NCBI GenBank assembly: GCA_900552495.1
Contig: URZY01000008.1
Span: 13,622-77,621, forward strand
Direction: 5' to 3'
Length of the DNA stretch: 64,000 nt
Source of the DNA: an uncultured Mycoplasmatota bacterium
GTDB lineage: Bacteria > Bacillota_I > Bacilli_A > RF39 > UBA660
The position numbers were made by a program, and so were the translations under genes. Within the stretch, counting starts at the first letter, position 1; every line of letters starts with the position of its first letter. Positions 13,208 through 22,519 of this stretch are shown here, in pieces. The notes below the pieces were generated by a model that saw nothing but the letters and a program-made list of their open reading frames with translations, was not told where the DNA came from and did no database searches.

Positions 13208-14713
13208 TGGAGAGGTTTTCTTTACCAAAACTTTATTGTTTGGATTTGTTAAATTTAATTTTGTAATAATTTGGTCATAAGTTTCTTCTTTTAAGGCGGG
13301 AATAATCGAAAGTATTTTGGAGGTTATGGCTGGATCTGTCTCTTGTTTTTGCATACATTCTAAGGCAAGTCTTCTTCCTAGAATATAAGGATACATTTTA
13401 AGAATATTATCTGGAGCTTGTAATAAAAAGGCATTTTCTTGATCACAAAAACGGGTGATATCTTGATCTTCAAAGGGATATAAATAGGCAATAAGTAATA
13501 AATCGTCCTCTTGATAGGTAGTAATATTCTCTAATGCGGATAAGGACTCTTTAGCAATGGTCTCTTTAGTAATTGGGGCTTGGTTATAATTTTTTAATAG
13601 TTTGAATACAGGAATTACTTCTAGTAGATTAGCAAATGTCCAGGTATTGCGCTCTTGGTATAAAGCATAAATTACAGTTTCTGAATAACCTTTGGTGCGA
13701 AGAAATTCAATTGCTTGATATTCGAGGTAGATTGACGGGAATTCGACTAAGTTTTGAGGAAGATATTCATCCTCACGCAAATTGGCCAAGGCCGGTAAAT
13801 GTGTTAGTTCGTGAACTAAATCACGGAAATCAGTAATTGTACCAGTTAATGGAGCAAAAATCATATATTGACCTTCATATAAATCCGTAGACCAATCATC
13901 ACTAAGGTCTTTTTCTTTATAAATTATTCTCGTATTATGATATTCTAAATATCTATTTAACCAGTCACCGCTTGAATCAATAGTTTTTAAGAACTCTTGC
14001 ATTAAAGAGTGAAGTTCTTCCTTTGATAAAGGCTGTTGCAAAAAAATTTCGTAATCAGTTGTGGACGGTGATATCTTAAAAAGTTCTTGTTCAAGAGATG
14101 GAATTAGTTCTTCAAGATGATTGAGAAGATAAGCGTCTCTAAGGATAAGTTCCTTTTGTTCTTCCATTAAGGTATTCAAAAGATGAAAGCGTTCTCTATT
14201 ATTAAACCAGTCAAAAAGAAGTGATTGATTTTTTGAAGAAGCAGTTAATAAATAGTCTAAATAATCAGTTGGCGTCTCATAGTAGTTAGCTGCAATAATA
14301 TCTAAAACCATTGACGTTTGACCAGCCAAAGTAGCAACATCTTCTGGACGTTCTACTTCTTCTCCTTGTTGGAGAAGAGAATCGATTAATAAAATCTTTA
14401 ATAAAAATAAAGCTGTTTCTCTATCGGTTAGAGGCACATCTTCGATAACAATTTCTTTGAATGCTGGGATTTTATCTTCTAAATAGTCTTTTAATCCTAA
14501 AATATTTTCAATATATAAAGTCTTAGGATTAGTTGAAGTTATAAAACTTATCTTATCAATACTGGCCAATAAATCACAGAAAATATTCAGATGATCTAGA
14601 AGACAGTTGCTTAAGAATACTGCTTCTTTTTTCTTAGTAGTTGGATATTCAATAATTAGATTTTTATTTATATCTTGATTGATCGGAAATGTTATGGTGA
14701 TGGTTTTTATCAT
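13187..14713 (-). CDS. putative M3-like zinc metallopeptidase
   Basis: The soluble protein has 508 residues with no signal peptide. LVHELTHLPALANL near residue 303 is a HExxH motif. About 25 residues later VEFPSIYLEYQAIEFL supplies glutamates in the position and context seen in M3 oligoendopeptidases (a second Glu-containing helix). The long helical N-terminal half also fits the M3 fold. Outside this core I do not recognise the sequence, and it is shorter than typical oligoendopeptidase F (about 600), so it is a divergent relative at best. Start ATG at 14713 has GAGAGG upstream. It stands alone between two terminators. Confidence 0.6.
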   Translation of the reverse strand: MIKTITITFPINQDINKNLIIEYPTTKKKEAVFLSNCLLDHLNIFCDLLASIDKISFITSTNPKTLYIENILGLKDYLEDKIPAFKEIVIEDVPLTDRETALFLLKILLIDSLLQQGEEVERPEDVATLAGQTSMVLDIIAANYYETPTDYLDYLLTASSKNQSLLFDWFNNRERFHLLNTLMEEQKELILRDAYLLNHLEELIPSLEQELFKISPSTTDYEIFLQQPLSKEELHSLMQEFLKTIDSSGDWLNRYLEYHNTRIIYKEKDLSDDWSTDLYEGQYMIFAPLTGTITDFRDLVHELTHLPALANLREDEYLPQNLVEFPSIYLEYQAIEFLRTKGYSETVIYALYQERNTWTFANLLEVIPVFKLLKNYNQAPITKETIAKESLSALENITTYQEDDLLLIAYLYPFEDQDITRFCDQENAFLLQAPDNILKMYPYILGRRLALECMQKQETDPAITSKILSIIPALKEETYDQIITKLNLTNPNNKVLVKKTSPKTSDYD

Positions 14714-14773
14714 AAGAAACCTCTCTTTTAAGTAGTGTTTATTATAATTATTTTAGTTTTACTTGTCAAATAA

Positions 14774-14797
14774 AAAGAAGGAATTACTCCTTCTATA
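14774..14797 (-). terminator. terminator of smc
   Basis: GAAGGA, loop GTAA, TTCCTTC plus TTTTT on the minus strand; it starts directly at the smc stop codon. Confidence 0.8.
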
Positions 14798-17747
14798 AGA
14801 CCTCATCGTGGTCAGTTAGTTTAACACTAACCAATTTAGAAACACCTGATTCTTGCATAGTTATTCCGTATAAGGTGTTAGCATATTCCATAGTTTTTTT
14901 CTTGTGGGTAATTATTAAGAACTGGGTTTTGTTTTTATAGTGATCTAAATATTTACCAAATTGCGCAACATTAGCTTCATCTAGAGCAGCTTCAACTTCA
15001 TCAAATAAACAAAATGGAACGGTTCTAACATTTAAGATTGCAAATAATAAAGAAATAGCTGTGAGAGTTTTTTCACCACCTGATAAAAGGGAAATTGTAG
15101 TTAGCTTTTTACCTGGTGGTGAAGCGACAATCTCAATTCCTGTAGTTAGCATATTAGTTGGATCGGTTAATTTTAAATCAGCAGTGCCACCAGAGAATAA
15201 TTCTTTAAAAACTTGTTGAAACTCTATTCTAATTAGTTCAAAAGTTTTGGCAAATTCTTCTTTCATTACATCATCCATCTCATTCATTATCTCTAACAAG
15301 GTATCTTCTGCTTTCAATAAATCTTCTCGCTGGTTGGTTAGAAATACATATCTACTGTTAACTCGTTCGTACTCTTCGATGGCAGCTAAATTAACCATAC
15401 CAATGCGTTTAATATTAGCACGAAAATGGTTAACTTTTTCCCTTGCTTCTTCTGGTTCAACATCCAAGTGATATTCAGCGGCAGCCTTTTCAAAAGTAAG
15501 CTCATATTCCTCGTTTAAAGTTTCTAGCATATGATCAAGCTTAACATCAATACGGTTCATACTAATTTCTAATTCGCGAGATTCCTTTTCAAGATTTCGT
15601 AAATTTTGATTTTGAAGTTTATCTTTAGCTTGGTCCTCTTCTAGCACTACTTTTAGATTTTCTATTTCCTTTGTCAATGATGATAGGCGCATTTGAACTT
15701 GCTCTTTTTCGCCGGATTTTTCATGAAATAGACTAATTAGTTCTTGCTCTTTTTTATCCAGAGAATTATTGTTAATCGACTCTAAGGCTTCCCATTCTTT
15801 AGTGATTGTTTCCAAATCCTGTTCGATTGAATGTAATTCTAGATTTTTAGTGTCATATCTTTCTTTTAATGCTACCTTGGCTTTGGAAATTTCAAAGGAT
15901 GTCTCTTCTAGTAAAGATATTTCTTTATTAAGGTCACTTAATTCTAATTGAATTTCTTTTAATTCTTCTGTTAATAGATGTTCTTTTTCCTCGGTATGAC
16001 GTAGTTCCTGTTTAATAGTGATGATTGACTTTGCTTGGTTAAGTGAACCACCAGACATTGAACCACCAACATTTACAACATCACCATCTAAGGTAACTAT
16101 CTTATAGCGATTATTTATTAATCTAGCTAGACGATTAGCAGAATCTAAATTTTCAGTAATTATTGTCTGTCCCAATTGATTTTCAACAATTGTTTTATAT
16201 TTTTTATTATAGGTAACCAAGTCACTTAAAATACCAATAAAGTCATTACTAGCTTTCAATTTATTTAGTGAATCATAGTCTATATAGCGTTCTTTAATGA
16301 CTGTTAGTGGAAAAAAAGTAGCTCTACCTAAATGGTAATCTTTTAAGTAATTAATGGCTTTCTTGGCAGAGGCCTCATCGGCAGTTATAATAAAGTTTTT
16401 ATTAGCGGCAATAGCAATATTTAAAGCTTTGGTATATTTATCTTCGATGGAGAGAATATTACCAATTGTATTGTGAATGCCGGTTAGGGAGTTAGATTTT
16501 AAAATACTACGAACACTATTTGGCATATCACCGCCTTGCTCTATCTCCGTTTGTAAGGCTGTTATTTTATGTTTTATTGAAATAAGTTCTTGCTCGTGCT
16601 TTGAATAATCGCTGGTTAACATATTCTTTTTTGCCTTAGCTGTTTGAATATTTTTATCTATTTCTAATTGTTCTTGCTCCTTTTTATTAGATGAAGAAAT
16701 TATTAAATTTAAATCTTCTTGTGTAGTTGGAATAAGAGCTTCTAATTTAGCTTTTTTTTCTAAAGTCGCTCTTATTTCTTCCTTTAGTTCATTTTCTTCT
16801 TTGGTTGTTTTACTACGCTCTTTTAGAAGATTCTTTTCACCATTAAGCCGTTCAACCTCTTCTGTTATATGGAGTAGATCTCTATTTAAATCTTGTTGGG
16901 TCTGTTCTAATTTTTCAAGATGATTTGACTTTTCAATATACTTGGCATCAAATTTTGAAGCAGATGATGATAATTCTAAAATTTCTTTATCGAGTTTTTC
17001 TTTTTTGGCTTTTTCTGATATTAAACGTTGATTAAAGTTTTCAATATCGTAAGCAAGTAATGCTACTTCATATTCGTCTAAGCCTTTTTTATTTTCTAAA
17101 TATTCTTTAGCTTTTTCTGATTGTTCTTTTAAAGGGGCTACTTGAGTCTCCAATTCACTAATAATATCATTAACACGATCAATATTATTGTGGGTTCTAT
17201 CTAATTTTCTTAAAGCCTCTTCTTTTCTTTTCTTATATTTTAATATGCCGGCCGCTTCTTCAAAAATTACTCTTCTATCAGTTGGAGAATTGCTTAATAT
17301 TCTCTCTACTTCACCCTGAGAAATAATATTGAATGATTCTTTCCCCATGCCTGAATCTATCAATAAATTGGTAATATCTTTTAAACGGCATTTATCATTA
17401 TTTAAATAATATTCATTCTCACCACTACGGTAAACTCTTCTTTTAATTGATATTTCAGTATAAGGAACGTTTAGATAGTGGTCTTGGTTATCAAAAATCA
17501 ATTCAACACTAGCTACATTTAATGGATTACGGCTCTTACTTCCTGAAAAAATAACGTCGCTCATTGAACCCTCACCACGAAGAGATTTTACTGATTGTTC
17601 TCCAAGAACCCATCTTACAGCGTCGACAACATTACTTTTGCCTGAACCATTTGGACCAACAATACAGGTAATCTTCCCATCTAATTTAATATCTAATTTG
17701 TCAGCAAATGATTTAAAACCACTTGTCACTATCTCTTTTAAGTACAT
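14793..17747 (-). CDS. smc: chromosome segregation ATPase SMC (short coiled coils)
   Basis: SMC organises and condenses the chromosome. The N-terminal ATPase half has Walker A GPNGSGKSN (residues 33-41 or so). A hinge lies mid-protein (GDMPNSVRSIL, then GRATFFPL, then GDVVNVGGSMSGGS), and the C-terminal half has the signature LSGGEKTL and Walker B FCLFDEVEAALD. Two coiled-coil arms link them. At about 984 residues it is some 200 shorter than Bacillus SMC, and the shortening lies in the arms. I use ATG at 17747; GTG at 17756 is an alternative. A very good promoter lies upstream. No ftsY or rnc neighbour is present, unlike Bacillus. Confidence 0.95.
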   Translation of the reverse strand: MYLKEIVTSGFKSFADKLDIKLDGKITCIVGPNGSGKSNVVDAVRWVLGEQSVKSLRGEGSMSDVIFSGSKSRNPLNVASVELIFDNQDHYLNVPYTEISIKRRVYRSGENEYYLNNDKCRLKDITNLLIDSGMGKESFNIISQGEVERILSNSPTDRRVIFEEAAGILKYKKRKEEALRKLDRTHNNIDRVNDIISELETQVAPLKEQSEKAKEYLENKKGLDEYEVALLAYDIENFNQRLISEKAKKEKLDKEILELSSSASKFDAKYIEKSNHLEKLEQTQQDLNRDLLHITEEVERLNGEKNLLKERSKTTKEENELKEEIRATLEKKAKLEALIPTTQEDLNLIISSSNKKEQEQLEIDKNIQTAKAKKNMLTSDYSKHEQELISIKHKITALQTEIEQGGDMPNSVRSILKSNSLTGIHNTIGNILSIEDKYTKALNIAIAANKNFIITADEASAKKAINYLKDYHLGRATFFPLTVIKERYIDYDSLNKLKASNDFIGILSDLVTYNKKYKTIVENQLGQTIITENLDSANRLARLINNRYKIVTLDGDVVNVGGSMSGGSLNQAKSIITIKQELRHTEEKEHLLTEELKEIQLELSDLNKEISLLEETSFEISKAKVALKERYDTKNLELHSIEQDLETITKEWEALESINNNSLDKKEQELISLFHEKSGEKEQVQMRLSSLTKEIENLKVVLEEDQAKDKLQNQNLRNLEKESRELEISMNRIDVKLDHMLETLNEEYELTFEKAAAEYHLDVEPEEAREKVNHFRANIKRIGMVNLAAIEEYERVNSRYVFLTNQREDLLKAEDTLLEIMNEMDDVMKEEFAKTFELIRIEFQQVFKELFSGGTADLKLTDPTNMLTTGIEIVASPPGKKLTTISLLSGGEKTLTAISLLFAILNVRTVPFCLFDEVEAALDEANVAQFGKYLDHYKNKTQFLIITHKKKTMEYANTLYGITMQESGVSKLVSVKLTDHDEVL

Positions 17748-17766
17748 ACTACTCACCCTAATAATA

Positions 17767-17795
17767 AGTATACAATAAAATACTTATTTAGACAA
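17767..17795 (-). promoter_or_regulatory. sigma-A promoter of smc
   Basis: On the minus strand TTGTCT (17790-17795), 17 bases, TATACT (17767-17772), about 20 bases upstream of the smc start. Confidence 0.75.
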
Positions 17796-17815
17796 ATAAT
17801 TTCTTTATATGGCAA

Positions 17816-17845
17816 AGAAAAAAGAAGATTTTAGTCTTCTTTTTT
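17816..17845 (-). terminator. terminator containing the stop codon of the lipoprotein gene
   Basis: AAGAAGA, short loop with the TAA stop, TCTTCTTTTTT on the minus strand. Confidence 0.8.
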
Positions 17846-18724
17846 AGTTGCTGATGGAGCAGCTTTTTCTAATATTAAAGTTTTGGCGTCCTTTGATGAT
17901 TTCTCTGAAGAAATTTCATCTTTACTATTCAATTCAACTTTAGAAGCGGCCATCAACTTACTACATTCTAAAGCATCCTGACAATATGTCAAAGCTGAAT
18001 CATATGATGGTTTGTCTAGGCTTTGAATATTGTATAGCGTGTTTAGGGCTGTTGCTAGAATATTATCTCCAAATAATGGTGATACTATTTCATACTCAAT
18101 TTTTTCTTCACTTATTGGATCAGTTAGTTGAACATATTTTCTTTGATTTTCATTTTTGGCATTAGGCTCGGCAGAAATAGAACATGCATCATAATACTCT
18201 ATTTCTAAACCACTTGCTTCACAAGCAGCAGCTTTAATTACTGATTTTAATAATTTTTCAGAAATATTTAAACCATTAGTTTGAAGCCAATTTTGATTTT
18301 GAGCAGCTATTAATGATAAGCCGGCCTTAATTCTGGCTTCCTCAACATCTTTTAAATCATCAGTTGCAAGACTATCTAATAATAACTTTATATCATCAAA
18401 AGTTAGATTAGAATATTTTTCTTTTAATGTATCAGTGGTTTCTTCTGATGCTTTAACGCCAGCGGAAGATAATTCTTGGCTTAACTTAATACGCTCTTCC
18501 AATTCTTTAATGGCTGTAGAAAAAGCCAATTCTTCACTTTCATCTTCAGAATAGATAGTAATTGGATCAGAAATAGTCATAAGTTCATCTAAATTAGTTG
18601 TATCAGAAAACATTGTAACAACTTCATCAAACGTGTATGGTATTGTTTCGTTCTCACTGCCACAGGCTGATAAGCTAGACATCATTGATAACGCTAGTAT
18701 TAATGATAAAAACCTCTTTTTCAT
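17831..18724 (-). CDS. hypothetical lipoprotein
   Basis: The 297-residue protein has a clear type II signal: basic MKKR, hydrophobic core, and lipobox LSAC with Cys near residue 21. The mature part is acidic and mostly helical with no recognisable domain. The gene has a textbook promoter (TTGACA, 17 bases, TATAAT) and a strong ribosome-binding site (GGGGGAGG), so it is probably well expressed. It ends in its own terminator. A surface lipoprotein role is all that can be said. Confidence 0.75.
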   Translation of the reverse strand: MKKRFLSLILALSMMSSLSACGSENETIPYTFDEVVTMFSDTTNLDELMTISDPITIYSEDESEELAFSTAIKELEERIKLSQELSSAGVKASEETTDTLKEKYSNLTFDDIKLLLDSLATDDLKDVEEARIKAGLSLIAAQNQNWLQTNGLNISEKLLKSVIKAAACEASGLEIEYYDACSISAEPNAKNENQRKYVQLTDPISEEKIEYEIVSPLFGDNILATALNTLYNIQSLDKPSYDSALTYCQDALECSKLMAASKVELNSKDEISSEKSSKDAKTLILEKAAPSATKKED

Positions 18725-18755
18725 AATTTTAACCTCCCCCTCAATTGGTGCCTAG

Positions 18756-18784
18756 ATTATACCATAAATTGGCTTATTTGTCAA
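18756..18784 (-). promoter_or_regulatory. perfect-consensus sigma-A promoter of the lipoprotein gene
   Basis: On the minus strand TTGACA (18779-18784), 17 bases, TATAAT (18756-18761). The -35 overlaps the last codons of the upstream deacetylase-like gene. Confidence 0.9.
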
Positions 18785-19628
18785 TGTTTTCATTGAGTAG
18801 GTCTGTTAAGGTTGTTAAAGTATAACCTCTACTTTTAATGTAATCAAGAATAGTTGGTAATTCTGAATTTGTTTGATCAGTGATAGAAAAAACAATAATT
18901 GAGGCGTTTGAAAGCTTACTTTTTACTTCTTGGAAGGGATTTGATGTAACCTTTATAGTTGGTAAAACTGTATGCATATTAAGACTTTGACATAAATTAA
19001 TTATTTCTTTGTTATCATAATCACAGTAACAGTATTTTAGAGGTTTCTTGGTTATTGTTTCAAGATAATCTTTACTGGCTGAAAAGTATATTTTATCGTA
19101 AGTAGAATTATAAGATAAGAGTTCAAGTTGGTGGTTAGTCATAGTTGCGATTTCATTATAGTTATTTTCCAAATAATAACCATCAATAAAAAAGGTTGCC
19201 TTTATTTGTTTAGAATCTAAAATTTCTATTGTTTGTTTAGGTGAACGTTTTTCAACTTTAAAAATTAAAGCAACGCTTTTTTTGGCGGGATTGCCACTAA
19301 TTATATATTTATCGTAATAGTCTTCTACTGAAACAGCAGGTTTTTCTTCTTTGAGTGTTGTTAAAACTTCATTATAGGCACCATATTGCTTCATTTTATT
19401 GTATGTTTCATCATAATCAATTACCTTACCAGAAATACCAGGAATAATTGTATTTTCTTTTATTATGGCATTAATGGCTTTTGTTTCATATTTGGATTCT
19501 TTATTTTTAATAGTCTTCATAATTGGATCTTGCATGCGAATTAGTTCAATCGACTTATTAGTATAATAGAAACTAAAAATGGTCAGTAAGAGAACAACTA
19601 CTATTTGAATAGTTTTTTTTAACATCAT
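18774..19628 (-). CDS. degenerate polysaccharide-deacetylase-like membrane protein (ylxY position)
   Basis: One N-terminal TM helix (residues 7-23 or so) precedes an extracytoplasmic domain with the trace of a NodB fold: KKSVALIFKV where active enzymes read IALTFDDGP, then KATFFIDGYYL. The catalytic Asp pair and the metal-binding HxxxH are missing, so deacetylase activity is unlikely. It lies directly downstream of pnp, the place of ylxY in Bacillus (rpsO-pnpA-ylxY), and is probably its divergent counterpart. ATG at 19628 or 19625 fits the AGGTGA ribosome-binding site; GTG at 19634 is less likely. Confidence 0.65.
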   Translation of the reverse strand: MMLKKTIQIVVVLLLTIFSFYYTNKSIELIRMQDPIMKTIKNKESKYETKAINAIIKENTIIPGISGKVIDYDETYNKMKQYGAYNEVLTTLKEEKPAVSVEDYYDKYIISGNPAKKSVALIFKVEKRSPKQTIEILDSKQIKATFFIDGYYLENNYNEIATMTNHQLELLSYNSTYDKIYFSASKDYLETITKKPLKYCYCDYDNKEIINLCQSLNMHTVLPTIKVTSNPFQEVKSKLSNASIIVFSITDQTNSELPTILDYIKSRGYTLTTLTDLLNENIDK

Positions 19629-19650
19629 ATTCACCTATTTAAAAGTATTA

Positions 19651-19677
19651 AAAACGAGTACTTTTTAGTACTCGTTA
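19651..19677 (-). terminator. terminator after pnp
   Basis: AACGAGTACT, loop, AGTACTCGTTTTTA on the minus strand, between pnp and the ylxY-like gene. Confidence 0.8.
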
Positions 19678-19709
19678 TTGAATAATATTTTAATTTTTAT
19701 GAAGTTTGG

Positions 19710-21887
19710 TTATTTTTCAGAAACTTTATCTTCTTTTATTTCTTTTTTCTTTGGTTTTGGGAGAGCGTCTTTTCTAGAGAAATTTTGTCTTCCCTTTTTA
19801 TCTGGTCCTAAAGCTTTAACAATTATCTCGTCACCAACTTTAACAACATCTTCTACCTTTTCGACACGATCGTGGGCCAATTGAGAAACATGTACTAACC
19901 CCTCACAACCAGGCCATAATTGAACAAAGCAACCAAAGTCCTCTATTTTTACTACTTTGGCATCATAAATTTTTCCTACTTCAACCTCGCGAACAATTTC
20001 TTCAATCATAGTTCTTGTTCTTTCGATAATTTCTTTATCAGTATGGTAAATAATTACACGGCCATCATCTTCTAAGTCAACTTTTACAGCATTAACATTA
20101 GTAACTTCAGTAACATTTGATGCTTCACAAATAATCTTTGTAATTGTTTCGCCACCACGACCTATAACGTCTTTAATCTTGGCTGGATTAATAGTAAATG
20201 TTACCATCTTTGGTGCATATTTAGATACTTCAGCACGTGGTTGGGCAATTTGATTAGTTATTGTATCCAATATTTGAAGACGAGCTTTTTTTGCTTGAGC
20301 AAGGGCTTCTCTTAAAATATCTTCCGTAATTCCAGAAATTTTAATATCCATTTGTAAGGCTGTAATACCATCTTTTGTTCCAGCTACTTTGAAGTCCATA
20401 TCACCCAAATGATCTTCCATACCTTGAATGTCAGTTAAGATAATATAATCATCTCCGTGAGTAATTAAGCCCATTGCGATACCAGCAACGGGAGCTTTAA
20501 TAGGAACTCCAGCGGCCATTAAAGACATACAGCCGGCACAGATACTTGCTTGAGATGATGAACCATTTGATTCTAGAATTTCTGATACAACACGGATGGT
20601 GTATGGAAATTCTTCTTCTGATGGAATTACTTGGGCTAGAGCTTTTTCGCCTAAAGCTCCATGACCAATTTCGCGACGGCCTGGGGCGCCATATCGACCA
20701 GTTTCTCCTACTGAGAATTGAGGAAAGTTATAATGTAACATAAAACGTTTTTGATCTTCCATGGATAATCCATCAATAATTTGATGTTCATTTAAGGCAC
20801 CTAAGGTCGTAACTGATAAAGCTTGAGTTTCCCCACGAGTGAAAAGTGCAGAGCCATGAGTTCTTGGAAGTAAATCTATATCAGTTGACAATGGTCTAAT
20901 TTCATCCATCATACGTCCATCAGCTCTTTGCTTTTCTTTGACAACTATGCTTCTAAATAGTTCATATTCAATATCTGAAACAACCATATTTACTTTTACT
21001 AATAATTCTTTTAGTTCTTGTTCCTTTAGAGAATCTTCGTTTTCTTTAGTGTATAATTCTACTATTTCTTCTCTTACCGCATCAATGGCCGCATATTTTT
21101 CAAGCTTGTCTTTAATACGAAGGGCTTTATCCATTTTCTCAGTAGCTAAATCTTTAATACGATTAACCATTGCTTCTTCTGGAACTAAAGTTTCATATTC
21201 CATTTTTTCAACACCGATTTCGGCAATAATTTCCTCTTGGAATTTTATTAATTCTTTGATAGCATTATGACCAAACATTAATGCTTCTAGCATAATGTCT
21301 TCTGGAACTTGTTTAGCACTTGATTCAACCATATTGATGGCATCTTTAGTTCCGGCTACTGTCAATTCTAACTCTGATTGCTCTAATTGTTCAGGAGTTG
21401 GGTTGATTACTAATTCTCCATTTACGCGTCCAACTTTGACACCAGCAATAGGACCATTAAATGGTATTTTTGAAATTGAGACAGCTAGTGATGACGCCAA
21501 CATGGCTGTTAACTCTGGCGAACAATCTTGATCAACCGATAAAACCGTTGAGATTATCTGCACCTCATTTTTGAATCCTTCTGGGAATAATGGTCGCATT
21601 GGACGATCAATCATACGAGCAGCTAAAGTTGCTGCTTCGCTAGGTCGCCCTTCCCTTTTTATAAAGCCACCTGGTATTTTTCCTACAGAGTAAAGTTTCT
21701 CTTGGTAATTTACTGTTAATGGGAAAAAGTCAGATAATAAATTTACTGTTTTACTTACAACAGCCGCAGTTAATATAACTGTGTCGTTATATCTTACTAG
21801 TACTGAACCGTCAGCTTGCTTAGCTAATTCACCATGTTCAACGATTAATTTTCGTCCATGAAAATTTAATTCGAAAGTTTTCTTCAT
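19710..21887 (-). CDS. pnp: polynucleotide phosphorylase
   Basis: This 3'-5' phosphorolytic exoribonuclease is a core RNA-decay enzyme. Two RNase PH domains flank an alpha-helical domain (first at about 1-210, second at about 300-545 with FTRGETQAL, MLHYNFPQFSVGE and GRREIGHGALGEKAL). Then come a KH domain with the GRGG loop (VIGRGGETITKI) and an S1 domain (GKIYDAKVVKIEDFGCFVQL). I start at ATG 21887 (MKKTFELNFHG), preceded by GGAGAAG, rather than at the upstream ATG at 21932. That gives 725 residues, normal for the family. It follows rpsO, as in most bacteria. Confidence 0.95.
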   Translation of the reverse strand: MKKTFELNFHGRKLIVEHGELAKQADGSVLVRYNDTVILTAAVVSKTVNLLSDFFPLTVNYQEKLYSVGKIPGGFIKREGRPSEAATLAARMIDRPMRPLFPEGFKNEVQIISTVLSVDQDCSPELTAMLASSLAVSISKIPFNGPIAGVKVGRVNGELVINPTPEQLEQSELELTVAGTKDAINMVESSAKQVPEDIMLEALMFGHNAIKELIKFQEEIIAEIGVEKMEYETLVPEEAMVNRIKDLATEKMDKALRIKDKLEKYAAIDAVREEIVELYTKENEDSLKEQELKELLVKVNMVVSDIEYELFRSIVVKEKQRADGRMMDEIRPLSTDIDLLPRTHGSALFTRGETQALSVTTLGALNEHQIIDGLSMEDQKRFMLHYNFPQFSVGETGRYGAPGRREIGHGALGEKALAQVIPSEEEFPYTIRVVSEILESNGSSSQASICAGCMSLMAAGVPIKAPVAGIAMGLITHGDDYIILTDIQGMEDHLGDMDFKVAGTKDGITALQMDIKISGITEDILREALAQAKKARLQILDTITNQIAQPRAEVSKYAPKMVTFTINPAKIKDVIGRGGETITKIICEASNVTEVTNVNAVKVDLEDDGRVIIYHTDKEIIERTRTMIEEIVREVEVGKIYDAKVVKIEDFGCFVQLWPGCEGLVHVSQLAHDRVEKVEDVVKVGDEIIVKALGPDKKGRQNFSRKDALPKPKKKEIKEDKVSEK

Positions 21888-21995
21888 TTTACTTCTCCAA
21901 TCTATATAATGTTTGTCTACTTGTCTCATCACTTCTAGTTTACAATTTATTTATAGTGTCTTGCAATAGTTAAATGAAATAATAAATTATTTAGC

Positions 21996-22027
21996 AAAAA
22001 AATAGACACCAAAAATTGTGTGTCTAC
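21996..22027 (-). terminator. terminator after rpsO
   Basis: TAGACAC, loop, GTGTCTA followed by seven T on the minus strand, between rpsO and pnp. Some read-through or a second promoter is needed for pnp. Confidence 0.75.
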
Positions 22028-22032
22028 TTTAA

Positions 22033-22302
22033 CTATTTTCTTAATCCTAATTTTTTAATTACTTCGCGATAACTTTGAATATCTTTTTTTGCTAAGTATT
22101 GTAACATATTTCTACGTTGTCCTACTTTCTTTAAAAGACCTCTATTAGAATGATAATCATGTGTATGTACTTTTAAATGTTCTGTCAAATCGTTGATTTC
22201 TTTTGTAAGAATAGCGATTTGTACCTCAGCTGAACCAGTATCTTTTTCATTCTTAGCGAATTCTTTAATAATTGTTGCTTTTTCTTCTTTTGTTAAAGCC
22301 AT
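22033..22302 (-). CDS. rpsO: 30S ribosomal protein S15
   Basis: This 89-residue primary 16S rRNA-binding protein of the small-subunit platform shows family motifs throughout: MALTKEEKATIIKEFA, DTGSAEVQIAILT, HDYHSNRGLLKKVGQRRNML and DIQSYREVIKKLGLRK. ATG at 22302 gives the universal 89-residue length and follows AAGGAAG. The 78-base leader between the promoter and the start could hold the usual S15 autoregulatory structure, which I cannot prove by eye. Confidence 0.97.
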   Translation of the reverse strand: MALTKEEKATIIKEFAKNEKDTGSAEVQIAILTKEINDLTEHLKVHTHDYHSNRGLLKKVGQRRNMLQYLAKKDIQSYREVIKKLGLRK

Positions 22303-22386
22303 TATTAACACTTCCTTTCTCTATTATCCACCACTACTTAGTAAAAAGTCGGAAATTCTTCAAACCAAGTACCGGTAAGCAATAGT

Positions 22387-22415
22387 ATTATATTATAAAT
22401 TTGTTTTTTTGGCAA
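22387..22415 (-). promoter_or_regulatory. sigma-A promoter of rpsO
   Basis: TTGCCA (22410-22415), 17 bases, TATAAT (22387-22392) on the minus strand. The transcript would have a leader of about 78 bases. Confidence 0.85.
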
Positions 22416-22519
22416 GTAAAAGTAGATTAATTTCTACTTTACAGCATTAGCTAGATGCTTTAAGAGGGTTTAGTCTTTTATTTTGATACTTTTTTTGATA
22501 TATTTAATGGGGTGATGTT

